A stretch of 8,829 bases of DNA from Pseudomonas sp. (GCA_029240955.1 JARDZH010000044.1:1-8829), one strand, 5' to 3'; shown: positions 1-8,734, numbered from the stretch's first letter. The notes: generated by a model from the letters alone, not told the origin. Numbers and translations: made by a program.

Positions 1-48
1 AACCTCATGAAGCCTTGCCGATTTACCCGTCTAGTCCTCAGTCGTTAG

Positions 49-2681
<2,633 letters not shown>

Positions 2682-2692
2682 GTCTGCCCAAC

Positions 2693-2721
2693 GCGGCGCC
2701 ACGGGCGGCGCCGCTTTTCTT
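2693..2721 (+). terminator. Rho-independent terminator after second reductase
   Basis: An 8-bp perfect GC stem, GCGGCGCC (2693-2700) with GGCGCCGC (2707-2714), has a six-base loop and is followed by TTTTCTT. It lies 11 bases after the second reductase's stop. It should end the reductase-flavodoxin transcript. Because the cupin start is only 22 bases further on, the cupin needs either read-through or a promoter inside or upstream of this hairpin. Confidence 0.85.
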
Positions 2722-2743
2722 GTCTGACCGGAGAACCAATCCG

Positions 2744-3211
2744 ATGAACCGATTGATTGCGCCACTCGTTGCTTTGACACTGATGGCGGCAGAGTCCCAG
2801 GCCGCCGGCGAAATCCGCATCACGCCAAACGGCGCGCAGCCCTCGGTCAAGGGCGCGGCGCAAAACTTTACCGGCACGGTGCGCGTTGATGGCCTGTTCA
2901 AAGGTGATGCGCCGGCGCGCATCGGCGGCGGCACAGTGACCTTCGAGCCGGGCGCACGCACGGCGTGGCACACCCATCCGCTGGGGCAAACGCTGATCGT
3001 CACTGCCGGCGTCGGCTATGTGCAGCAAGAGGGTGGCGCGCGTCAGGAGATCCGTCCGGGCGACAGTGTCTGGATTCCTCCGAACACCCGTCACTGGCAT
3101 GGCGCCACGGCCAGCAACGGCATGACCCACATCGCCATCGCTGAAGCCGAGGACGGCAAGACCGTCACTTGGGCGGAACAGGTCTCGGATGCGCAATACG
3201 CCGGTAAATGA
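2744..3211 (+). CDS. Secreted cupin, hydroxynitrile-lyase-like
   Basis: This is a 155-residue single-domain cupin with a Sec signal peptide, MNRLIAPLVALTLMAAESQA, probably cleaved near residue 20-21. Cupin motif 1 is GARTAWHTHPLGQTLIV, giving His76, His78 and Gln82 where many cupins have Glu. Motif 2 is GDSVWIPPNTRHWHG with His117 (and His119). This His-His-Gln-His set matches, from memory of the family, the Mn-dependent cupin (R)-hydroxynitrile lyases such as that of Granulicella tundricola. Most homologues have no proven activity, so 'cupin domain protein' is the safe name. An in-frame TTG at 2720 is rejected because it sits in the terminator T-tract, while GGAGAA (2729-2734) is well placed for the ATG at 2744. 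The neighbouring CMD-like gene is a frequent companion of this cupin type. Confidence 0.9.
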   Translation: MNRLIAPLVALTLMAAESQAAGEIRITPNGAQPSVKGAAQNFTGTVRVDGLFKGDAPARIGGGTVTFEPGARTAWHTHPLGQTLIVTAGVGYVQQEGGARQEIRPGDSVWIPPNTRHWHGATASNGMTHIAIAEAEDGKTVTWAEQVSDAQYAGK

Positions 3212-3257
3212 AGTTACGGAATGTGTCGAAGTTGCGCTCCCGGCACGCTGGGGACAA

Positions 3258-3269
3258 TCGACTAGTCGA
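3258..3269. repeat. 12-bp perfect palindrome in cupin-CMD spacer
   Basis: TCGACTAGTCGA is its own reverse complement and lies 47 bases after the cupin stop. It could be an operator half of a regulator site or simply a chance palindrome. The symmetry does not extend further on either side. The core CTAGTC also occurs at 31-36 ahead of the first reductase, but a six-base match is weak evidence. Confidence 0.4.
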
Positions 3270-3275
3270 CGTCTA

Positions 3276-3295
3276 AGCCCCGAATCTGCGGGGTT
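3276..3295 (+). terminator. GC hairpin, possible weak terminator of the cupin transcript
   Basis: CCCCG (3278-3282) pairs with CGGGG (3289-3293) around a six-base loop. The stem extends outward by a G-T wobble and an A-T pair. Only two T residues follow, so it lacks a proper T-tract and may be a pause, processing or Rho-dependent site rather than an intrinsic terminator. It lies 64 bases downstream of the cupin stop. Confidence 0.35.
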
Positions 3296-3366
3296 GCGTC
3301 GGGATTTCTGCGATGACTGCTCCGTCGATTCATGAGTTCTGCTCAGGAACCCATGCGCAATATCAG

Positions 3367-3383
3367 GGTTAATCGCCATAACC
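3367..3383. promoter_or_regulatory. Candidate LysR-type operator upstream of the CMD gene
   Basis: GGTTAATCGCCATAACC is an inverted repeat (GGTTA-N7-TAACC) containing T(3369)-N11-A(3381). That is the classic LysR-type recognition shape, dyad symmetry included. It ends 57 bases before the start of the CMD-like gene, in a region where an activator could sit near a promoter. A LysR gene lies at the end of the same gene row. The motif is seen directly; that this regulator binds it is inferred. Confidence 0.45.
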
Positions 3384-3440
3384 AACCTCCGTACGATTCA
3401 GCGACACCGCAGCGCCCCGCAATGGATGGAGCCCTTCACG

Positions 3441-4214
3441 ATGATCACTGACACCCGCAACAGCACTACACTTCCCACACTCATGGCGCTCTGCCTTGGC
3501 GTCGGGGCGATGTTCAGCGTCACCACTCAAGCAGCCGAGGCTTCGCCCACCATGACCAGCACACCCGCCAGCGCAGCCGGCTTGTCGAGCCAGCAACAAG
3601 CCATTCCACTGATCGCGGCGTTCATGGCGACCAGCGACATGCCCAACCTCAATACGGCGCTCAACCAAGGGCTTGATGCCGGCCTGACCATTAGCGAAAC
3701 CCGCGAAGTTCTCGTGCAGCTCTACGCCTACGTCGGCTTCCCGCGCAGCCTCAACGCCTTGAATGAATTGATGACCGTGGTGCAGGCGCGCAAACAACGC
3801 GGCCTTGACGATGCGCCGGGACGTGAGCCGAGCCGGGCGACTCCGGTCGGGGATGAGCTATTGGCAGCGGGTACGGCGAATCAAACGAAAATCTCCGGCG
3901 CCCCGGTCAAAGGCCCGGTGTTCGAGTTCGCTCCGGTGATCAACCGGTTCCTGCAAACCCATCTGTTCGGCGACATTTTCGAGCGCGACAACCTCGACTG
4001 GCAAAGCCGCGAACTGGCGACAGTCGGGGTGCTGGCAGCGACCCCGGGCGTGGAATCGCAACTGCGTTCGCACATGGCGGCGAGCCTGCGCGTCGGGCTG
4101 AGTGCGGCACAGTTGCGCCAGGTCACCGAGCTGCTTGAAAAGCATGGCGATACACAGACTGCCAAGCGGGCAAGCGCAGCGCTGACCCAAGCGCTCGCAA
4201 CAGCGGGGAAATGA
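3441..4214 (+). CDS. Secreted two-domain carboxymuconolactone-decarboxylase-like protein
   Basis: This 257-residue protein has an N-terminal export signal (hydrophobic stretch LPTLMALCLGVGAMFSV, likely cleaved near TTQA-AEA, about residue 31). Two CMD/AhpD-fold repeats follow. The first spans about 55-118 (LDAGLTISETREVLVQLYAYVGF); the second spans about 165-250 (QSRELATVGVLAATPGVESQL). The only cysteine is Cys18 in the signal, so the CxxC pair of AhpD peroxidase partners is absent. The protein is closer to the gamma-carboxymuconolactone decarboxylase type, though that reaction is not proven for such homologues. The start at 3441 is chosen over 3426 because GGAG (3428-3431) is correctly spaced for 3441 and would lie inside the gene otherwise. 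The next gene begins one base after the stop, so the two are co-translated. Confidence 0.88.
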   Translation: MITDTRNSTTLPTLMALCLGVGAMFSVTTQAAEASPTMTSTPASAAGLSSQQQAIPLIAAFMATSDMPNLNTALNQGLDAGLTISETREVLVQLYAYVGFPRSLNALNELMTVVQARKQRGLDDAPGREPSRATPVGDELLAAGTANQTKISGAPVKGPVFEFAPVINRFLQTHLFGDIFERDNLDWQSRELATVGVLAATPGVESQLRSHMAASLRVGLSAAQLRQVTELLEKHGDTQTAKRASAALTQALATAGK

Positions 4215-4215
4215 C

Positions 4216-5280
4216 ATGAAAACTGCAAAGCATTTACTGAGCGTCACGCTGCTGAGCCTGTTGGCGGGCTGCGCGAACCACTCCGAAGGCCCGCTGCTGA
4301 TCCAGAAACAAGGCAGCTTCGCCGCCGGCGGAACGATGACCACGGCACCGGGCACCTTCAACCCGCGCCAACCGATGACACCCAACGGCCAGACCTACCA
4401 CGGGGACCACGCCTACGCCTTCTATCAAATCCCGGCGGACGCGCGAAAACTGCCCATCGTCATGTGGCACGGCGCGGGTCAGTTTTCCAAGACCTGGGAA
4501 ACCACCGCCGATGGTCGCGAGGGTTTTCAGAACATCTTTCTGCGCCGCCACTACGGCGTCTATCTGATCGATCAGCCCCGGCGTGGTGATGCCGGGCGCA
4601 GCATGGTCGAGACCACCATCAAGCCTGTGCCGGACGAACAACTGTGGTTCAACCAGTTCCGCATCGGCCTTTGGCCCCGCTACTTCAACGGCGTGCAAGT
4701 GGCACAGGACGCCCAGACCCGCGAGCAGTTTTTCAGGGCAATGACGCCGAACACCGGGCCGTTTGACATGGGTGTGGTCTCCGATGGTGTGTCGGCGCTG
4801 TTCGACAAAATCGGCCCCGGCATCCTGTTTACGCATTCTCAGGGTGGCGGGCCGGGCTGGTTGACGGCGATCAAGAACGACAAGGTCAAAGCCATCGTGG
4901 CGTTCGAACCGGGCAGCAGTTTCGTGTTTGCTGACGGTGAAGTGCCGGCGCCGATTCCCAGCGCGTTCGACACGGTGCAAGGCACAGCGGTGCCGATGGA
5001 GCAATTCATGGCACTGACGCGCATTCCGATCCTGATCCTGTACGGAGACAACATTCCGGAACAGGCAGTCGATCTGCCCGCTCAGGACAGTTGGCGCGCC
5101 CGCCTGAAAATGGCCCGGCTCTGGCGTGACGCGGTCAATCGCCATGGCGGTGATGTGCGACTGATACACCTGCCGGAGATTGGCATTCACGGCAATACCC
5201 ATTTCCCCATGTCGGATCTGAACAACGTGCAGATCGCTGACCTGGTCGCGCAGTTCCTCAAAGAAAAACAGCTGGACTGA
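4216..5280 (+). CDS. Lipoprotein alpha/beta-hydrolase, esterase 713-like
   Basis: This is a 354-residue alpha/beta hydrolase anchored as a lipoprotein: MKTAKHLLSVTLLSLLAGC has a clear lipobox (LLAGC) with Cys19 as lipidation site. The oxyanion-side motif MWHGAGQ is at 84-89, and the nucleophile is Ser208 in THSQGG. Glu231 (AFEPGSS) lies 23 residues after the serine. His325 (EIGIHGNTH) or His329 is the likely base. A serine-glutamate-histidine arrangement with Glu just after the next strand is recalled from Alcaligenes esterase 713, and the segment WETTADGREGF...VYLIDQPRRG also looks like that family. Asp278 (LYGDN) is the alternative acid. The substrate is unknown; an ester or lactone is expected. 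It starts one base after the CMD-like stop, and its ribosome binding site lies in the end of that gene (GGGGAAATGAC). Confidence 0.88.
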   Translation: MKTAKHLLSVTLLSLLAGCANHSEGPLLIQKQGSFAAGGTMTTAPGTFNPRQPMTPNGQTYHGDHAYAFYQIPADARKLPIVMWHGAGQFSKTWETTADGREGFQNIFLRRHYGVYLIDQPRRGDAGRSMVETTIKPVPDEQLWFNQFRIGLWPRYFNGVQVAQDAQTREQFFRAMTPNTGPFDMGVVSDGVSALFDKIGPGILFTHSQGGGPGWLTAIKNDKVKAIVAFEPGSSFVFADGEVPAPIPSAFDTVQGTAVPMEQFMALTRIPILILYGDNIPEQAVDLPAQDSWRARLKMARLWRDAVNRHGGDVRLIHLPEIGIHGNTHFPMSDLNNVQIADLVAQFLKEKQLD

Positions 5281-5327
5281 CCCAAATACTTTTGCAACTG
5301 CCGCCCTTTTTTGCTCAGGAGCTTCAC

Positions 5328-6380
5328 GTGAAAAACACTCTCAAAGCCACGCTCATGTCGGCATTGGTCGGTCTCTCGGCGGGCGAAGCGTTAGCCGCTG
5401 ACTACAAGAAGAACCCGTTCACACTCGCCTATGACGGCGCGATCAGCAAGAACGAGCCGGGCAAGGTCAACATCCACCCGGTCAGCTATAAGCTCAACGG
5501 GCTGGACATCGCCGCCAATGTCTACACTCCTGCCAACTACGACGCGAAGAAGAACTACCCGACCGTGGTGGTTGCGCATCCAAATGGCGGCGTAAAAGAG
5601 CAAGTCGCCGGTCTCTATGCCCAGCGGCTCGCCGAACAGGGCTACATCAGCATCACGGCCGATGCGGCCTATCAGGGCGCCAGCGGTGGCCAGCCGCGCA
5701 GCATCGATAAACCGGCGTATCGCATCGAAGACATTCACGGCATGGCCGATTTCATCAGCCAGTTCGCTGGCGTGGATGACAATCGTCTGGGCCTGCTCGG
5801 CATTTGTGGCGGCGGTGGTTATTCGTTGGTGGCGGCGCAAACCGACAAACGCTTCAAATCCCTGGCGACGGTGAGCATGTTCAACTCGGGTCGAGTACGC
5901 CGCAACGGCTACAACGACTCGCAAATGAACAGCATCCAGCAACGTTTGCAGCAGGCATCAGCTGCCCGCGCGCAAGAAGCAGCGGGGGGCGCGGTGCTGT
6001 ATTCGGGGGATGCCAACCTCACCGACGAGCAGATTGCCAAACTGCCTTTCGAACTGTATCGCCAAGGCTATGAGTACTACTGGAAAACTCACGCGCACCC
6101 GAACTCGACCTTCAAATACACCACCAGCAGCCTTATTGACCTGATGCGTTTCGACGCCACCGACCATATCGAGTTGATCAATCAACCGTTGCTGATGATC
6201 GCCGGCAGCAAGGCCGACAGCCTGTACATGACCCAGGATGCGTTCCCCAAAGCCACCGGCACCACCGACAAGGAAGTGTTCATCCTCGATGGCGCCACCC
6301 ACATTGAAACCTACTGGGTGCCGCGTTATGTCGATGCCGCGATTGGCAAACTGACCACGTTCTACGCCCGTACCTTGTGA
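5328..6380 (+). CDS. Secreted alpha/beta-hydrolase with cysteine nucleophile, dienelactone-hydrolase-like
   Basis: This 350-residue protein has a Sec signal peptide (MKNTLKATLMSALVGLSAGEALA, likely cut before ADYKK). The body is an alpha/beta-hydrolase fold: VVVAHPNGG (about 80-88), nucleophile elbow GLLGICGGGGYS with Cys160, acid candidate Asp297 (AGSKADSLY) and His325 (LDGATHIETY). Cysteine in place of serine is the hallmark of dienelactone hydrolase and of a set of related COG1073-type hydrolases, so lactone or activated-ester cleavage is plausible but unproven. GTG at 5328 is chosen because AGGAG (5317-5321) lies six bases before it and the signal peptide then begins correctly; an upstream in-frame TTG at 5292 has no ribosome binding site. 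It follows the lipoprotein esterase by 47 bases and likely shares its transcript. Confidence 0.88.
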   Translation: MKNTLKATLMSALVGLSAGEALAADYKKNPFTLAYDGAISKNEPGKVNIHPVSYKLNGLDIAANVYTPANYDAKKNYPTVVVAHPNGGVKEQVAGLYAQRLAEQGYISITADAAYQGASGGQPRSIDKPAYRIEDIHGMADFISQFAGVDDNRLGLLGICGGGGYSLVAAQTDKRFKSLATVSMFNSGRVRRNGYNDSQMNSIQQRLQQASAARAQEAAGGAVLYSGDANLTDEQIAKLPFELYRQGYEYYWKTHAHPNSTFKYTTSSLIDLMRFDATDHIELINQPLLMIAGSKADSLYMTQDAFPKATGTTDKEVFILDGATHIETYWVPRYVDAAIGKLTTFYARTL

Positions 6381-6445
6381 TCAACTCTCTGGGGGTCGCG
6401 CATCTGTGCGCAACCTGCTTTCATGGATTGATTCCGCGCCCCCTC

Positions 6446-6460
6446 ATGAGAGGTTCTCAT
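6446..6460. promoter_or_regulatory. Perfect inverted repeat over the LysR gene's ribosome binding site
   Basis: ATGAGA (6446-6451), GGT, TCTCAT (6455-6460) is a perfect 6-bp dyad that also satisfies T-N11-A (TGAGAGGTTCTCA). It covers GAGAGG (6448-6453), the ribosome binding site for the ATG at 6463. It could be an autoregulatory LysR operator, or an RNA hairpin limiting translation. The repeat is seen directly; both roles are inferred. Confidence 0.5.
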
Positions 6461-6462
6461 CA

Positions 6463-7356
6463 ATGTCCCGCGCCAATCTCAACGACCTGCAAGCCTTCGT
6501 GGTCATCACCCGCGAAGGCAGCTTTACCCGTGCTGCCGCACAACTCGGCGTCTCGCAGTCGGCGCTGAGCCACACCATGCGCGCACTGGAAAGCCGCTTG
6601 GGTGTGCGCCTGCTGACGCGCACCACACGCAGCGTCTCGCCGACCGAGGCGGGTCAGCGGCTGTATCAATCGATGGCACCGAGGTTCGAAGAGATCGAAC
6701 TGGAACTGGCCGCCGTCAGCGAGTTTCGCGACACTCCCGCCGGCAATGTGCGGATTCAGGCGTCCGAGCATGCGGCGAACAATATTCTCTGGCCGAAGCT
6801 GCTGAAGGTGCTGCCCGACTACCCGGACATCAGGGTCGAAATCACCGTCGATTACGCCCTTTCCGACATCGTCGCGCAGCGGTATGACGCGGGGGTGCGC
6901 CTGGGCGAACAGGTAGCCAAGGACATGATTGCCGTACCGATTGGGCCATCGTTGCGCATCGCCGTTGTCGGCTCGCCGCAGTATTTCCAGCATCGGCCTT
7001 ACCCGATGGAACCGGGAGATCTGGCGGCGCACAACTGCATCAACCTGCGCCTGCCGACTCACGGCAGCCTGATGCAATGGGATTTCGAAAAGGATGGCCA
7101 CGAACTCAAGGCTCGCGTCGAAGGCCAATGGACATTCAATAGCAGCGTGCCAATTCTGCGTGCGGCCGTGGCGGGATGTGGCTTGGCTTTCCTGCCAGAG
7201 GACATGGTGGCGAAGGAGCTTGCCGACGGTAGCCTTGTGCGGGTGTTGGAGGATTGGTGCCAACCCTTTGCCGGTTACCATCTCTACTACCCCAATCGCC
7301 GTGAACATTCGTCAGCGTTTGGCGTTGTAGTTGAGGCGTTACTCTACAAGAGCTGA
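6463..7356 (+). CDS. LysR-family transcriptional regulator
   Basis: This 297-residue protein has the standard LysR layout. The N-terminal winged helix-turn-helix spans about residues 6-65, seen in FVVITREGSFTRAAAQLGVS followed by QSALSHTMRALESRLGVRLL and TRTTRSVSPTEAG. A linker helix comes next, then an effector-binding domain from about 90 to 297 containing the typical LPEDMVAKELADGSLVRVLEDW segment. It resembles the common Pseudomonas LysR regulators that control oxidoreductase genes. The ATG at 6463 is preferred over the in-frame GTG at 6406 because GAGAGG precedes it by nine bases and the family's start (S/xxLNDLQAFV) falls there. It is unusual in being transcribed in the same direction as, and downstream of, its probable targets, 82 bases after the last hydrolase, rather than divergently. 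Confidence 0.93.
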   Translation: MSRANLNDLQAFVVITREGSFTRAAAQLGVSQSALSHTMRALESRLGVRLLTRTTRSVSPTEAGQRLYQSMAPRFEEIELELAAVSEFRDTPAGNVRIQASEHAANNILWPKLLKVLPDYPDIRVEITVDYALSDIVAQRYDAGVRLGEQVAKDMIAVPIGPSLRIAVVGSPQYFQHRPYPMEPGDLAAHNCINLRLPTHGSLMQWDFEKDGHELKARVEGQWTFNSSVPILRAAVAGCGLAFLPEDMVAKELADGSLVRVLEDWCQPFAGYHLYYPNRREHSSAFGVVVEALLYKS

Positions 7357-7690
7357 ATCATCGACCTTCAAGGCGTCTGAATTTTTTCCGCCCCTCAAAC
7401 CATGAATGAGCAGAGGATTTTGATCGACTGCGTCGGGCCCGACCGGCTGCAAGGCGGTTTACTGTTGTTTATGAATGGCAGCTATTAGCCGACAGCGGAC
7501 TGCATAGGCAATTCAGGAGTGCCGTATCCGCATAATCGCATCTGTGATCGCTTTCGCATTTGTACCTAGGGTCTTCACTGCCATCTGCAACAACCTCGAC
7601 GCCACTGGCCGAAAGTCAAATGGTGACCGCCTCAATGGCCGATGCCAATGCGTCCTAATTGTGCAAAAGTAATGTCAGAACGTCACCAGT
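7357..7690. other. Gene-free spacer after LysR
   Basis: No supportable coding region, RNA gene or strong terminator is seen. A run of six T residues (7382-7387) follows the LysR stop, but only a four-base stem precedes it, so it is not called a terminator. Stop codons interrupt all frames, and no recognisable protein fragment was found. The stretch ends where an IS66-type terminal repeat begins, so part of it may be older insertion debris. Confidence 0.5.
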
Positions 7691-7871
7691 GTAAGCGTCC
7701 GGCGAAATCACCTCCGAATCCCAGCATAAGGGCGATCGTATCCGCGTATTTTTAAGCGGACGCGATCAACCTTATTAGCAGGATTTCCATGCGCCAACGA
7801 AGCTCTTATCCGAAGCTTTTCAAAGCCCAAGTCGTTCAGGAATGCCTGCACCTGGCGCGACGGTGGCCGAA
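7691..7871 (+). mobile_element. Truncated left end of an IS66-family insertion sequence
   Basis: The fragment begins with GTAAGCGTCCGGCGAA, which fits the IS66-family left terminal repeat (these begin GTAA). About 100 bases later comes the start of the element's first small gene. Between them lies an imperfect hairpin (7734-7745 with 7756-7767), one mismatch and one wobble, in the gene's leader. Similarity to the element is lost near 7871. No right terminal repeat, second small gene or large DDE transposase gene is present, so the element is a dead remnant. Its right breakpoint is approximate. Confidence 0.6.
7789..7871 (+). pseudogene. Frameshifted fragment of IS66 first orf (transposase accessory protein)
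   Basis: From the ATG at 7789 the translation reads MRQRSSYPKLFKAQVVQECL (20 residues), which closely resembles the start of the small helix-turn-helix protein (TnpA/OrfA) of Pseudomonas IS66 elements as I remember it. The expected continuation QPGATVAE is found one frame over: PGATVAE is encoded at 7851-7871. A single base is missing from the Gln codon at 7849-7850. After that the reading frame no longer resembles the family. The gene is therefore broken twice, by a frameshift and by truncation, and cannot make a working protein. Confidence 0.65.
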
Positions 7872-8197
7872 ATCTTTACTCCACTCAACGTGTGGTGTCA
7901 TGTCGAAATTGGCCTCTGCTATCTTGCTGCTCCCGCCGAGAGTCACTTCAACTATTTGGGAGATAAACCACGAGGAGGTCTGGAGCGGAGCTCAAAGTCG
8001 TCCCATTGCTCTGGTAGTCGCTGTTCTCCGCAAAAAACGCAAACATAAACATCGCTTAACACCCCTAGGTAATACCCCTTCCTGATATATGGGTGGGTGC
8101 ACCTTTTCGTCTTTTTTTTCGGATCAGTTGCGGGCCTCATCTGCGCACCACCTTCTTTCCAACAAGTCTGTAAAGATGAGCGACTCGTGCGGAGGGG
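7872..8197. other. Gene-free stretch between the IS remnant and the orphan terminator
   Basis: Only short open frames occur here. Those at 7789-8085 and 7842-8048 on the plus strand are the two halves of the broken IS gene running into unrelated sequence. The minus-strand frame 7952-8140 has no ribosome binding site and no recognised domain, although it contains a lone CVFCG. Base composition is less GC-rich than the operon to the left, as expected for decayed or acquired DNA. No RNA gene is recognised. Confidence 0.45.
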
Positions 8198-8224
8198 TTA
8201 AAAAAGCCCGTACTGTGTACGGGC
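8198..8224 (-). terminator. Orphan minus-strand Rho-independent terminator
   Basis: GCCCGTAC (8206-8213), TGT, GTACGGGC (8217-8224) is a perfect 8-bp stem with a three-base loop. On its left side it is bordered by six A residues (8200-8205), so on the minus strand the hairpin is followed by a run of six U residues. It is a textbook terminator for leftward transcription and has no T-tract in the plus direction. No minus-strand gene is recognised to its right within the window. Confidence 0.75.
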
Positions 8225-8239
8225 AACAGGAGGAGTTAC

Positions 8240-8380
8240 ATGAGCAGCCTGCGATGCCGTGGCAGGCCTATACGTAGGAAGGCGTCGAGATGGAGGACGT
8301 TTCATTTATTTCGCCCTTACCGATGTGCATCAGACAGACGGTTTCCGTGGAAGCCAGAGGATTGTGAGCTCCGGGGGTAA
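8240..8380 (+). CDS. Doubtful small arginine-rich ORF
   Basis: The ATG at 8240 is preceded by AGGAGG (8228-8233) at ideal spacing and opens a 46-codon frame ending at TAA 8378-8380. The product would hold 12 arginines and 3 cysteines, starting MSSLRCRGRPIRRK. I do not recognise it. It has no signal peptide or membrane segment. The strong ribosome binding site argues for translation; the composition, short length and lack of known relatives argue for chance or for a decayed gene end. It lies just right of the minus-strand terminator. Confidence 0.25.
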   Translation: MSSLRCRGRPIRRKASRWRTFHLFRPYRCASDRRFPWKPEDCELRG

Positions 8381-8734
8381 CGTGATGCACTGGTTTGGTC
8401 TACCGTTCGCTACCGCCACGTGACGACCTTAAAGAAGCCCTCGCCCCACTCTCTTCACGGCGAATGGTGAGCTTAGAGCGGGAGCATACGGGCGAGAACT
8501 TGCGCGGCGATCATTTGAATCGGCCACTGAGAAATCGCATGAGCGCTCAGTTACTACGCTTTGGACAGATCGGCAAACTTGGACGCCATATGAGCCACAG
8601 CTACCTTACTTGTCGTATCGAACCGCTGACGAATTGGAGCTGAGGCGTCGCTCCGCCCTGATAATTGGAAATATCTGAACTGTTCTCCCATCAAAGCCGT
8701 CCACTTCATTACACCCATGATGGAGGTAACGAAC
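8381..8734. other. Spacer upstream of the YciF-like gene
   Basis: No supportable gene is seen. The plus-strand open frame 8395-8643 starts at a TTG with no ribosome binding site. The minus-strand frame 8554-8814 overlaps the start of the YciF-like gene and is a shadow there. A 10-bp palindrome TGAGCGCTCA lies at 8539-8548. The promoter of the YciF-like gene should be in the last 100 bases, but no clear sigma-70, RpoS or AlgU pair could be assigned with confidence. Confidence 0.45.

Noticed and set aside
2720..2743. Upstream TTG start for the cupin
   Set aside because: It sits in the terminator T-tract and would put a charged tail before the signal peptide; the ATG at 2744 has a proper ribosome binding site.
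3426..3440. Upstream ATG start for the CMD-like gene
   Set aside because: The GGAG that fits the ATG at 3441 overlaps this upstream start codon and would lie inside the gene.
7357..7390. T-run after the LysR stop as a terminator
   Set aside because: Only a four-base stem (TTCA/TGAA) precedes it, too weak to call.
8052..8060. CGCTTAAC as the right terminal repeat of the IS66 remnant
   Set aside because: The bases preceding it do not match the expected reverse complement of the left end, and it ends TTAAC rather than TTAC.
8198..8305. Minus-strand 35-codon frame ending in the orphan terminator
   Set aside because: Its stop lies inside the terminator's T-tract and its last codons are the hairpin stem; composition is unremarkable and nothing is recognised, so chance is likelier.
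8669..8700. GAACT-like AlgU promoter ahead of the YciF-like gene
   Set aside because: The -35-like GAACT has no convincing TCTGA-type -10 at the right distance.
7357..8734. CRISPR array, tRNA or rRNA in the gene-poor region
   Set aside because: No regularly spaced direct repeats, cloverleaf or rRNA-like sequence was seen.
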